From Lachnospiraceae bacterium (GTDB lineage Bacteria; Bacillota; Clostridia; Lachnospirales; Lachnospiraceae): 64,000 nucleotides of DNA. The translations under genes and the position numbers were made by a program. The DNA lies in the NCBI GenBank assembly GCA_022483465.1, contig JAKVNF010000003.1:694501-758500 (forward strand), given 5' to 3'. Below the pieces are notes generated by a model that was not told the origin of the DNA, did no database searches, and was given only the letters and a program-made list of their open reading frames with translations. Below are positions 54,966 through 62,904 of the stretch, piece by piece (the stretch's first letter is position 1; each line of letters opens with the position of its first letter).

Positions 54966-56614
54966 CTCAAACTTCCCACTTGGTCCGACCCTCGAAAAAC
55001 GTTGAAAATACGCCCAAAATTGAGCTTTTTACTATGAGTTTTTCGGCTTCTTGACAATTGAAAAAGCACTCTGTGCCTTCTATAATAAGATCATCCACAA
55101 TCAAAAGAAAGTACAGGTGCTCACAATGAGTATACATCAAAACAAGCCAATTGCAACTGCTAATTTCGAGGACGAATGTGCGTTTGGAAACGCCATGAAA
55201 GAGCTTGGCGTAAGCGCTCTCCTGAAGGCCTCCAATATCACCAAGGCGAAGGGTGCCTCTGCATATGAGCTCTTTCAGTTTCTTGTAATCCTCGTGTTCC
55301 AGAAGTGCAACCTGTATCACTTCCTCAACTCCAAGAAGAAGGATACTGCCTATGACGATAACACCTACTACCGCTTCCTGAATGAAGGACGCTACAACTG
55401 GAGAAAGTTCATCCTGCTCCTCTCCGCCAGGATTGCCGCCTATTTCACTACTCTTACCCGCGAGAACAGGGCACGATGCTTCGTGCTCGATGACTCTGTC
55501 ATCGCCCGTAACCGTTCCAAAAAGGTGGAGCTGCTCTCCAATGTCTACAATCACGTGATCCACAGAACCGAGAGGGGATTTAATCTCCTTCTTCTTGGGT
55601 GGACCGATGGATACAGCTTCCTTCCGGTCCAGTACATCATGCTTGCTTCGGCCAAGGCTAAGAGCCGCATCTGCGACGTATACGACAAGCACCTGCGTCA
55701 TAACACCAACGCGTACAAGAGACGGGTGGATGCAATTACGCAAAAGCCCGTGATTGCACTTCAGTTGCTTCGCTTCGCCATTGACGCTGATATCAAAGCC
55801 GAATACGTGCTCATGGATACCTGGTTCACGACAGAACCGTTCATCTGCAACATCAAGAACCTCGGCCTTGAGGTGATCGGCATGCTCAAAGATACCAAGC
55901 AGCAGTATTGGTACAAAGGCAGGCTGTATAACCTGAAAGGCCTTGCGAAAACTGCCATCCGTCATTGCCCGCAGGGGAACCTGTTCGGGTCCATTGTTGT
56001 CAAAACGAAGTATCAGCAGCTTCCTGTCAAGCTGGTCTTTGTCCGCAATCGCAACAAGAAGGATGAGTACATCATCCTTCTGACCACTGCGGTGACTCTG
56101 CCCGACAGTGAGGTAGTCAGAATCTATGGCTACAGGTGGGGCATCGAGGTATGCTTCAGGGCATGCAAGTCCTTTCTCAAGCTTGGCAAGGAGTTTCAAG
56201 GACTCAGCTACGACGTAACCGACAGCACAACTGCACTCGTGCTCACACGATTTCTCATTCTCGAGTATATCCGTCGCAAGAAGAATGATCCCAAGACCAT
56301 CTGTGAGCTGTTCTTCGTCTGCTGTGATGACATTCAGGATATTTCCCTGAAGCAGTCGATTGACCGTCTTGCTGCAATGCTGATCGAGGGGGTCAGAACA
56401 GGTGATGTCTCCATTCAGATCTCCGAAAAGATGCGTAGCGACCTGACAAACTGGTTTTCGACACAGCCTGAGTTTATACAGAACCTGTTCCGCGACTTCC
56501 TAAATTTGTTTCTAACAAGCGATAAAGTTGCATAATGCTGTCAAGTTTCAAAAAATCACCTGTTGAGCAAGAAACCATCGGCTGTTACAGCATTTTTCAA
56601 GTGGGAAGTTTGAG
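54966..56614 (+). mobile_element. IS4-family element (1649 bp)
   Basis: Perfect 17-bp terminal repeats CTCAAACTTCCCACTTG (54966-54982) and the complement (56598-56614), flanked by the 7-bp direct repeat TTACTTA (54959-54965 and 56615-56621). The alternative reading of an 18-bp repeat gives a 5-bp duplication TACTT. The element looks intact and recent. Confidence 0.88.
55126..56535 (+). CDS. IS4 family transposase
   Basis: 469 residues from MSIHQNKPIAT at ATG 55126; the frame begins at 55051. Catalytic Asp in CFVLDDSVIARN, second Asp in VLMDTWFTTEP, and the YREK signature YGYRWGIEVCFRACK with the catalytic Glu. The protein is full-length with no frameshift. Confidence 0.9.
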   Translation: MSIHQNKPIATANFEDECAFGNAMKELGVSALLKASNITKAKGASAYELFQFLVILVFQKCNLYHFLNSKKKDTAYDDNTYYRFLNEGRYNWRKFILLLSARIAAYFTTLTRENRARCFVLDDSVIARNRSKKVELLSNVYNHVIHRTERGFNLLLLGWTDGYSFLPVQYIMLASAKAKSRICDVYDKHLRHNTNAYKRRVDAITQKPVIALQLLRFAIDADIKAEYVLMDTWFTTEPFICNIKNLGLEVIGMLKDTKQQYWYKGRLYNLKGLAKTAIRHCPQGNLFGSIVVKTKYQQLPVKLVFVRNRNKKDEYIILLTTAVTLPDSEVVRIYGYRWGIEVCFRACKSFLKLGKEFQGLSYDVTDSTTALVLTRFLILEYIRRKKNDPKTICELFFVCCDDIQDISLKQSIDRLAAMLIEGVRTGDVSIQISEKMRSDLTNWFSTQPEFIQNLFRDFLNLFLTSDKVA

Positions 56615-56671
56615 TTACTTACTGCACATCCGCAGGAGAGGGGCCTGCGGAAGGAAAAGGAGGGAAATTTG

Positions 56672-58363
56672 ATGAACGCACAGACAACCTATGAGACCTG
56701 GCTTGCAAAGCTCCCGAAGGACGATCCGCTCTACGCGGAGCTGGTCGCCATCCGGGGGAACGAGGCCGAGATCACAGACCGGTTCTACCAGGAGATCGTC
56801 TTTGGCACCGCCGGCCTTCGCGGCATCTGCGGCGCCGGCACCAACCGGATGAACGCCTACACCGTGGGCCGGGCAACCCAGGGCATTGCCGACTACATCA
56901 AGGACAGTGGAGAGGACCCGTCGCGGGGCGTTGCGATCGCCTACGACTGCCGGCACCACTCCAGGGAGTTCTCGGAGCTTGCCGCAGAGATCCTCTCGGC
57001 AAACGGGATCCGGGTCTACCTCTTCCCGTCCCTTCGGCCGACGCCCGAGCTCTCCTTTGCCATCCGCAAGCTTTCCTGCGTCTCCGGCATCAACATGACC
57101 GCCTCCCACAACCCCAAGGAGTACAACGGCTACAAGGTCTACTGGGAGGACGGGGCCCAGATCTCCGGCGCGGTCTCCAACGGAATCCTCGAGAAGATCA
57201 CTGCCCACGACCTCTTTGACACCTTCCCCAGGTGCCCTCTGGAGGAGGCCAAGAAGAAGGGCCTTGTCACGATGCTGGGTGAGGATATGGACCGCCAGTA
57301 CCTGGACTACGTGGAATCCATGCAGCAGCAGGAGGACGCGGTGCTGGACAAGACCGTTCCCATCGTCTACACGCCCCTGAACGGCGCCGGCAGCATCCCG
57401 ATGGCGCGGGTGATGGAAGAGAGGGGCTTTGTCAACTTTTTCATCGTCCCGGAGCAGAAGGACCCGGACCCCGACTTTACGACGGTTCCCTTCCCGAACC
57501 CCGAGAACCCCAAGGCCTTTGCCCTGGCGGAGAAACTTGGCCGGGAAAAGGACGCGATGATCCTGATCGCCACGGACCCCGACAGCGACCGGATGGCCGT
57601 GGAGGTTTCCGACGGGAAGGGCGGCTACACCGCCCTGAACGGCAACCAGACCGGCGCCCTGCTCATCTGGTACCTGGCAATGAGCAAGAAGGCCCACGGC
57701 ACGCTGCCGAAAAAGAGCGCCATGATCACCTCCATCGTGACCGGCGACTTCGGCGAGGCCATCTGCAAAGACTACGGGATCGCGGTGTTCCGCACCCTGA
57801 CCGGCTTCAAGAACATCTGCGGCAAGATTCCCGAGATTCAGAAGCTGGGCTACACCTACTTCTTCGGCTATGAGGAGTCCATCGGCTGCGCCCCCGGGGA
57901 GCAGGTCCGGGACAAAGACGGCATCACCGCCGGCATGCTCCTTGCCGAGATGGCGGCCTGGCTCAAAAAGCAGGGAAAGACCATGTCGGATCTGCTGGAC
58001 GACCTGTATCAGAAGTACGGGTACTACGCAGAGGATCAGGTCTCGGTGGTCCTCGTCGGAAAGGAAGGGCAGGAGCGGATCGCAAGGATCCTCGACGCCT
58101 TCCGAAAGGGCAAGCCGGATCACTTCGGAAACTTTGCGGTACAGGAGACGACCGACTACCTGCACGGCGCGGGGGACATCCCGCCGCAGAACGCGCTGAA
58201 GTTTGTCATGACCGACGGCAGCTGGTTTGCGATGCGTCCCTCGGGAACTGAGCCGAAGATCAAATTTTACTACTACACGGTGACCGGCGACCGGGCCCTG
58301 TCCGCACAGAAGGTGGCGGATCTGAAGGCCGCCGTCGGTGCCCTGGTGGAGAGCATCGCCTGA
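56672..58363 (+). CDS. pgcA: Phosphoglucomutase/phosphomannomutase family enzyme
   Basis: 563 residues from ATG 56672 with AGGAGGG upstream. It interconverts hexose 1- and 6-phosphates. FGTAGLRG at the start, phospho-serine loop TASHNPKEYNGYK, metal loop DPDSDR, sugar loop GYEESIG and phosphate site RPSGTEPKIKFY all present. Length and order fit the two-domain extended form as in Bacillus PgcA. The IS4 element lies 57 bases upstream and may separate it from its original promoter or operon with the malic enzyme gene. Confidence 0.92.
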   Translation: MNAQTTYETWLAKLPKDDPLYAELVAIRGNEAEITDRFYQEIVFGTAGLRGICGAGTNRMNAYTVGRATQGIADYIKDSGEDPSRGVAIAYDCRHHSREFSELAAEILSANGIRVYLFPSLRPTPELSFAIRKLSCVSGINMTASHNPKEYNGYKVYWEDGAQISGAVSNGILEKITAHDLFDTFPRCPLEEAKKKGLVTMLGEDMDRQYLDYVESMQQQEDAVLDKTVPIVYTPLNGAGSIPMARVMEERGFVNFFIVPEQKDPDPDFTTVPFPNPENPKAFALAEKLGREKDAMILIATDPDSDRMAVEVSDGKGGYTALNGNQTGALLIWYLAMSKKAHGTLPKKSAMITSIVTGDFGEAICKDYGIAVFRTLTGFKNICGKIPEIQKLGYTYFFGYEESIGCAPGEQVRDKDGITAGMLLAEMAAWLKKQGKTMSDLLDDLYQKYGYYAEDQVSVVLVGKEGQERIARILDAFRKGKPDHFGNFAVQETTDYLHGAGDIPPQNALKFVMTDGSWFAMRPSGTEPKIKFYYYTVTGDRALSAQKVADLKAAVGALVESIA

Positions 58364-58379
58364 AGAGGAGAGAACAGTT

Positions 58380-59447
58380 TTGAAGCTGGAAGAGTATCTC
58401 AACAAGGGAAAGACCTATATCATTGCCGAGATGAGCGGAAACCACGGCGGAAGCCTTGAAAAGGCGCTGGAGATCGTGCATGCGGCCAAGGAGGCCGGGG
58501 CGGACTGCCTCAAGACCCAGACCTACACCGCGGACACACTGACCATCAACTGCCGGACGGATCCGTTTCTGATCAAGACCGGGCTCTGGGACAAGGAGTA
58601 CCTCTACGACCTGTATCAGAAGGCCTACACCCCCTGGGACTGGATGCCGAAGATCAAGGCGGAGGCCGAATCCCTCGGGATGGACTTTCTCTCCACCCCC
58701 TTTGACGCCACCGCGGTGGACTTTTTGGAGGGGATCGGCGCCGAGTGCTACAAGATCGCAAGCTTCGAGCTCGTCGACATCCCGCTCATCAAGAAGGCGG
58801 CCTCCACGGGAAAGCCCATGGTGATCTCCTGCGGCATGGGCACGGAGGAGGAGATCCAGGAGGCCCTGGACGCCTGCCTCTCCGTCGGGAATGAGCGGGT
58901 AGCCCTGCTCAAGTGCTGCAGCGCCTATCCCACGAATTACGAGACGATGCACCTTCGGACGATCCCGGACATGATCCGCCGCTACCAGGTGCCGGTGGGG
59001 CTCTCCGACCACTCGGAGGGGTCCCTCGCGGACATCGCCGCGGTGGCCCTGGGCGCCTCGGTGATCGAGAAGCACTTCTGCATCTCAAAACAGGACAACA
59101 CCGTGGACAGCGCCTTTTCCCTCTCGAAGGCGGAGTTTGCCGCCATGGTGCAGGACGTGCGAAACACCGAGCGCGCGCTCGGCAGGGCAGTCTACGGACC
59201 GGCCCCAGAGGAGACCTCCAGCTACGCCTTAAGGCGAAGTCTCTACGCGGTCCGGGACATCCGGGCCGGGGAGCCCTTTACCCCGGAGAACATCCGCAGT
59301 ATCCGCCCCGCGGGCGGCCTGCACACCCGCTACTACGAGGGGCTCATCTCCGGGCGGCGCGCTTCCCGCGACATTTCCTTTGGCACGCCCCTTTCCTGGG
59401 AGGACGTGGAAGGCGGACAGCAAGGGGAAAATCCAAAAGAAGGATAA
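58380..59447 (+). CDS. PseI/NeuB-like nonulosonate synthase
   Basis: 355 residues, TTG start after GAGGAGA, 16 bases after the mutase. A TIM-barrel NeuB domain (about 1-280) condenses PEP with an N-acyl hexosamine: IIAEMSGNHGGSLEKALE, AGADCLKTQTYTADT, SSPFD-like STPFDATAVDFLE, VGLSDHSEG and ASVIEKHF. A C-terminal SAF antifreeze-like domain follows (RDIRAGEPFTPENIRSIRPAGGL). The TYTADTLT and AYTPWDW wording favours pseudaminic acid synthase PseI over NeuB. No other pse genes are nearby. Confidence 0.85.
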   Translation: MKLEEYLNKGKTYIIAEMSGNHGGSLEKALEIVHAAKEAGADCLKTQTYTADTLTINCRTDPFLIKTGLWDKEYLYDLYQKAYTPWDWMPKIKAEAESLGMDFLSTPFDATAVDFLEGIGAECYKIASFELVDIPLIKKAASTGKPMVISCGMGTEEEIQEALDACLSVGNERVALLKCCSAYPTNYETMHLRTIPDMIRRYQVPVGLSDHSEGSLADIAAVALGASVIEKHFCISKQDNTVDSAFSLSKAEFAAMVQDVRNTERALGRAVYGPAPEETSSYALRRSLYAVRDIRAGEPFTPENIRSIRPAGGLHTRYYEGLISGRRASRDISFGTPLSWEDVEGGQQGENPKEG

Positions 59448-59463
59448 ACGAAAGACCGAACGC

Positions 59464-59504
59464 AAACAGCGCCCTGCAGCAGAAGCTGCAGGGCGCTGTT
59501 TTGA
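59464..59504. terminator. Bidirectional terminator
   Basis: AAACAGCGCCCTGCAGC (59464-59480) pairs perfectly with GCTGCAGGGCGCTGTTT (59485-59501) around AGAA. It closes the synthase unit and the opposite-strand MarR operon. Confidence 0.88.
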
Positions 59505-59523
59505 CATGATCATCATTTCAAAA

Positions 59524-60000
59524 TCATTGCATCTGGGCCGGGGTCTTTTGTTCCTCCTCGGCAAAGCCCGCCAGGAGCTTGTGCAGCAGCCGGTAGAGCG
59601 CTGCGGCGTCCTCCTTCTCCAGGTGGACGCAGGCCCCCATCTTGCGGGGCACCACCAGGGCCTCCTCCTCGAGGGCGCGGCCAGCGGGGGTGATCGTCAC
59701 GATCAGGTTCCGCTCATCCTCCTCAGAGCGGGAGCGGGTCAGGTATCCCTTGGCCTCGAGCTTTTTGAGCACCGGGGTCAGGGTGCCGGAGTCCAGGTAG
59801 AGCTTCTCCCCCAGCTCCTTCACGTTCATCTTGCTGTGCTCCCAGAGCACCATCATTGTGATGTACTGGGTGTAGGTCAGGTTCAGCCGGTCCAGAAACG
59901 GCTTGTATCTTCGGATGATCTCCTTGCTTGCGGCGTACAGCGGAAAGCAGAGCTGGTTGTCCAGCCGCAGGCAGGCATATCTGGTGTCTTCTTCGCCCAT
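59524..60000 (-). CDS. ohrR: MarR-family regulator, OhrR-like
   Basis: 158 residues from MGEEDTRYACLRL at 60000, with AAAGGAGG upstream on its strand; the frame extends to 60045. LDNQLCFPLYAASKEIIRRY carries the conserved peroxide-sensing Cys, and YTQYITMMVLWEH, SGTLTPVLKKLEAKGY and the wing RSEEDERNL are OhrR-like. It normally represses the ohr peroxidase gene, which is not visible here. Last gene of the udk-tdk-membrane protein unit. Confidence 0.82.
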   Translation of the reverse strand: MGEEDTRYACLRLDNQLCFPLYAASKEIIRRYKPFLDRLNLTYTQYITMMVLWEHSKMNVKELGEKLYLDSGTLTPVLKKLEAKGYLTRSRSEEDERNLIVTITPAGRALEEEALVVPRKMGACVHLEKEDAAALYRLLHKLLAGFAEEEQKTPAQMQ

Positions 60001-60048
60001 ATGTCCGTAGGTTCCTCCTTTGGGTTGCACCGTATTGTAACGCAAAAT

Positions 60049-60693
60049 TTAATTGTGTGCAACCATATCGGAGTCGGCAAGAACGGTCCGGGAGAGGATC
60101 CCGCCGACCAGGGAGACCACCGGGCCGAGGAGCAGTGCGATCAGGATGTTCCCGATCGTGGGCATGCCGCCAAGGAGCATCCCGATGCCAATCACCGAGA
60201 AGTCAAAGCACATCCGCACAAAGCGGAAGGGGACCCGCTTTAACCGAACTGTGAGCATGATGGGCAGGGCATCGTAGGGGGCCACGCCGAGATCCGCGTT
60301 CATGTACAGGGCGCAGGCGATGACAAAGCACACGATTGCCACGGCAAACACTGGGACCCTGGCGAGCCCCAGAAAGAAGCCCGCCGGCAGGGTCATCCGG
60401 TACACCCACCGGCAGAAGTCGGAGATGTAGCCGATCAGGATCATGTTCAGAAAGCTCCCGATGCCGATCAGATCCCGCCGCCTCCAGAACACGAAGGCGA
60501 AGACCACGACGTTCTCGATCACCTCGCAGGTCCCGAAGGAGAGGGGGACCCGGGAGGAGAGCACCAGGTTGAAGAAGGTGAAGGGATCCTGCCCGTAGTC
60601 GGTCTCGATCAGAAGCGAGACGAAGACACCCATGAACAAAACGCCCACGGCGCAGAGGACAAGCCTTCTTTTGTCCGTCACACGAAATTTCAC
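60049..60693 (-). CDS. YczE/YitT-like membrane protein
   Basis: 214 residues, GTG start at 60693 after GGGAGGACACACTGC, overlapping the tdk stop by 4 bases. About five to six membrane spans. Segments such as DPFTFFNLVLS and ADLGVAPYDALP match the YczE family of uncharacterised integral membrane proteins. Function unknown; coupled to tdk. Confidence 0.72.
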   Translation of the reverse strand: MKFRVTDKRRLVLCAVGVLFMGVFVSLLIETDYGQDPFTFFNLVLSSRVPLSFGTCEVIENVVVFAFVFWRRRDLIGIGSFLNMILIGYISDFCRWVYRMTLPAGFFLGLARVPVFAVAIVCFVIACALYMNADLGVAPYDALPIMLTVRLKRVPFRFVRMCFDFSVIGIGMLLGGMPTIGNILIALLLGPVVSLVGGILSRTVLADSDMVAHN

Positions 60694-61280
60694 GCAGTGT
60701 GTCCTCCCTGCTGCGCCGCAATGGCCCGCCGCCAGCAGCGGTGGCACATGGCGACGTACCGGTCATTCCCGCCCAGCAGCACCTGCTCGCCCTCGGTCAC
60801 GATCCGGCCCCGCGCGTCCATTCTGGCGTTGACCGTGGCCTTTGCCCCGCAGGCACAGACCGTCTTGATCTCGGTGATGGAATCCGCAAGTTCCATGAGC
60901 CGCATGGACCCCGGGAAGAACCGGGTCCGAAAGTCGGTCCGAAGGCCAAAGCACAGGACCGGGATGTTCTCGTCATCGACGAGATCCCGCAGCTCATCGA
61001 TCTGCTCCGGGGTGAAGAACTGGCTCTCATCGGAGATGATGACGTCCTTTCGCCCGCTCTTGTGATACGCCTCGGTCAGATTTTCACCGGGGGTGATGAC
61101 CTGGGCCTTCTGGGCAAGGCCGATCCGGGACTTCACAAGGTCCGCCCCGTCCCTCGTGTCCGTGGAGGGCTTGATGAGCCAGACGCTCATGCCCTGCTCC
61201 TCGTAGTTGAACTTGGTGATCAGGGCCTGGGCAGACTTGGAGGAGCCCATCGCCCCGTACTTGAAATACAGCTTTGCCAT
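60690..61280 (-). CDS. tdk: Thymidine kinase
   Basis: 196 residues, type II. P-loop GAMGSSKSAQAL (9-20), DESQFF Walker B, zinc-binding CACG and CHRC pairs and the lasso loop GGNDRYVAMC. It salvages thymidine. Two bases separate it from udk upstream on the same strand. Confidence 0.93.
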   Translation of the reverse strand: MAKLYFKYGAMGSSKSAQALITKFNYEEQGMSVWLIKPSTDTRDGADLVKSRIGLAQKAQVITPGENLTEAYHKSGRKDVIISDESQFFTPEQIDELRDLVDDENIPVLCFGLRTDFRTRFFPGSMRLMELADSITEIKTVCACGAKATVNARMDARGRIVTEGEQVLLGGNDRYVAMCHRCWRRAIAAQQGGHTA

Positions 61281-61281
61281 G

Positions 61282-61914
61282 TCAGCTCCCCAGGTTGGCG
61301 CGGTCCAGGTGCGCCTGAACCCGTCCGATCACCATCTCCAGGGCCACCTTGTTCTGGCCGCCCTCCGGGATGATCACATCCGCAAACTTCTTGGAGGGTT
61401 CCACAAAGGCCTCGTGCATCGGCTTGACCGTGGTCAGATACTGGTCGATGACCGAGTCCAGGGAGCGTCCCCGCTCCTTCACGTCCCGCCGGATCCTGCG
61501 CAGGATCCGCACGTCCGCGTCGGTGTCCACGAAGAGCTTGATGTCCATCTGATCCCGCAGCGCCTTCTCGTGGAAAATCAGGATGCCCTCCACCAGGATG
61601 ACCCGCGCCGGGTGAATCGTCAGGGTCTGGTTCGACCTGTCGTGAATCGTGTAGTCGTACACCGGACACTGGATCGACTGCCCCGCCCGGAGCTTTTTCA
61701 GATCCTCCACCAGAAGATCCGTGTCAAAGGCATTCGGATGGTCATAGTTCAGGCGGCTCCGCTCCTCATAGGAGAGGTCGTGGTGGGCCTTGTAGTAGTT
61801 GTCGTGGTAGATGGCCGTGACGTCGTCCCCGAAGTGCGCCATCAGCGTCTGCGTGATGGTGGTCTTTCCGGAGCCGGTGCCCCCCGCAATTCCGATCACA
61901 ATGATATCGTTCAA
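61282..61914 (-). CDS. udk: Uridine kinase
   Basis: 210 residues, TTG start after GAGGAGGTGCAGA. P-loop GIAGGTGSGKTT (8-19), HDNYYK and YDHPNAFD substrate residues. It phosphorylates uridine and cytidine. First gene of a minus-strand pyrimidine-salvage unit, facing a divergent DUF554 gene. Confidence 0.93.
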   Translation of the reverse strand: MNDIIVIGIAGGTGSGKTTITQTLMAHFGDDVTAIYHDNYYKAHHDLSYEERSRLNYDHPNAFDTDLLVEDLKKLRAGQSIQCPVYDYTIHDRSNQTLTIHPARVILVEGILIFHEKALRDQMDIKLFVDTDADVRILRRIRRDVKERGRSLDSVIDQYLTTVKPMHEAFVEPSKKFADVIIPEGGQNKVALEMVIGRVQAHLDRANLGS

Positions 61915-62057
61915 TTCTGCACCTCCTCAGGATCCTGTTCTTGTGGCTTCCCGTATTCTACCATACGTTGGCCCTCTGCCAACTCCCCCTTTTCCCCACC
62001 CCCGAAAAAGCGTATTCTCTTTGCGGACCAAATCTGAAGAAAGAGAAGGAAAAACAT

Positions 62058-62774
62058 ATGCCGGGGTTGGGAACGATAGTCAATGTGTGTGCGATTGCCG
62101 CAGGGGGGATCCTGGGGTGCGGGGCGGGAAAGCTCTTCTCGGACAAGCTCCGGGAGACCCTTTTGTCCGTCTGCGGCCTCATGGTCTGCTTTCTCGGGAT
62201 CGGAGGCACCCTCTCCAAGATGCTGGTGATCCAGGACGGGGCCCTCTCCGCCACGGGGACCATGATGATGGTGTTCTCCCTCCTCATCGGCACGATCATC
62301 GGGAGCCTTCTCGACATCGACCGGCGGGTGGAGGCGCTCGGCGTATGGCTTCGAAACCGCACCGGTAACGCCAAGGACCCCGCCTTTGTCTCCGCCTTCG
62401 TGTCCGCCTCCCTGACGGTCTGCGTCGGCGCGATGGCCGTCATCGGCTCCATCGAGGACGGCGTCTACGCCAACCACGCGGTTCTGTTCATGAAGGCGAT
62501 TCTGGACTTCTCGATCATCGTCGCCATGGCGGCCGCCATGGGGCCGGGGACGATCTTCTCCGCGATCCCGGTGGGCGTCGTACAGGGCGCAATCACCGCC
62601 CTGGCGCGCCTCGCCGCCCCCTGCCTCACCGATGCCGCCATGGGGAACCTGAGCTACGTCGGCAACATCCTGATCACCTGTGTCGGGATCAACCTCCTCT
62701 TTCCCGGCAAGATCCGGGTGGCCAACCTCCTGCCATCCCTCATCATCGCCATCCTCTGGGCCTACCTCTTTTGA
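62058..62774 (+). CDS. DUF554 family membrane protein
   Basis: 238 residues from MPGLGTIVNVCAIAAGGILG at 62058 with GAAGGAAA upstream; the frame runs back to 61941. Six to seven membrane spans with repeated glycine motifs and SLLDIDRRVEALG, as in the YdfK/YqgA family. The transported substrate, if any, is unknown. Confidence 0.85.
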   Translation: MPGLGTIVNVCAIAAGGILGCGAGKLFSDKLRETLLSVCGLMVCFLGIGGTLSKMLVIQDGALSATGTMMMVFSLLIGTIIGSLLDIDRRVEALGVWLRNRTGNAKDPAFVSAFVSASLTVCVGAMAVIGSIEDGVYANHAVLFMKAILDFSIIVAMAAAMGPGTIFSAIPVGVVQGAITALARLAAPCLTDAAMGNLSYVGNILITCVGINLLFPGKIRVANLLPSLIIAILWAYLF

Positions 62775-62823
62775 TGGTTCGATATACGATTTGTGCAATC
62801 TGTACAGATTTGGAAAATGATCG

Positions 62824-62852
62824 TTGTCTTGATAGGGCAAATCTATTATAAT
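62824..62852 (+). promoter_or_regulatory. Promoter of the BMP lipoprotein gene
   Basis: TTGTCT (62824-62829), 17-bp spacer, TATAAT (62847-62852). Confidence 0.65.
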
Positions 62853-62878
62853 CGACATGTCGGCAGTTATGTCGACAT
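62853..62878 (+). promoter_or_regulatory. Twin palindromes after the -10 box (operator candidate)
   Basis: CGACATGTCG (62853-62862) and ATGTCGACAT (62869-62878) are both perfect 10-bp palindromes built from the same GTCGACAT/GACATGTC half-site, centred 16 bp apart and covering the expected transcription start. This placement suits a dimeric repressor. Confidence 0.5.
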
Positions 62879-62904
62879 GTGACATCACAAAGGAGGGTAG
62901 CTTT

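Noticed and set aside
54967-56199. 410-codon minus-strand frame opposite the IS4 transposase
   Set aside because: Shadow of the transposase gene, which has intact catalytic motifs on the plus strand.
56615-58405. 596-codon minus-strand frame opposite the phosphosugar mutase
   Set aside because: Runs the length of a clear mutase gene and reflects GC-rich codon use only.
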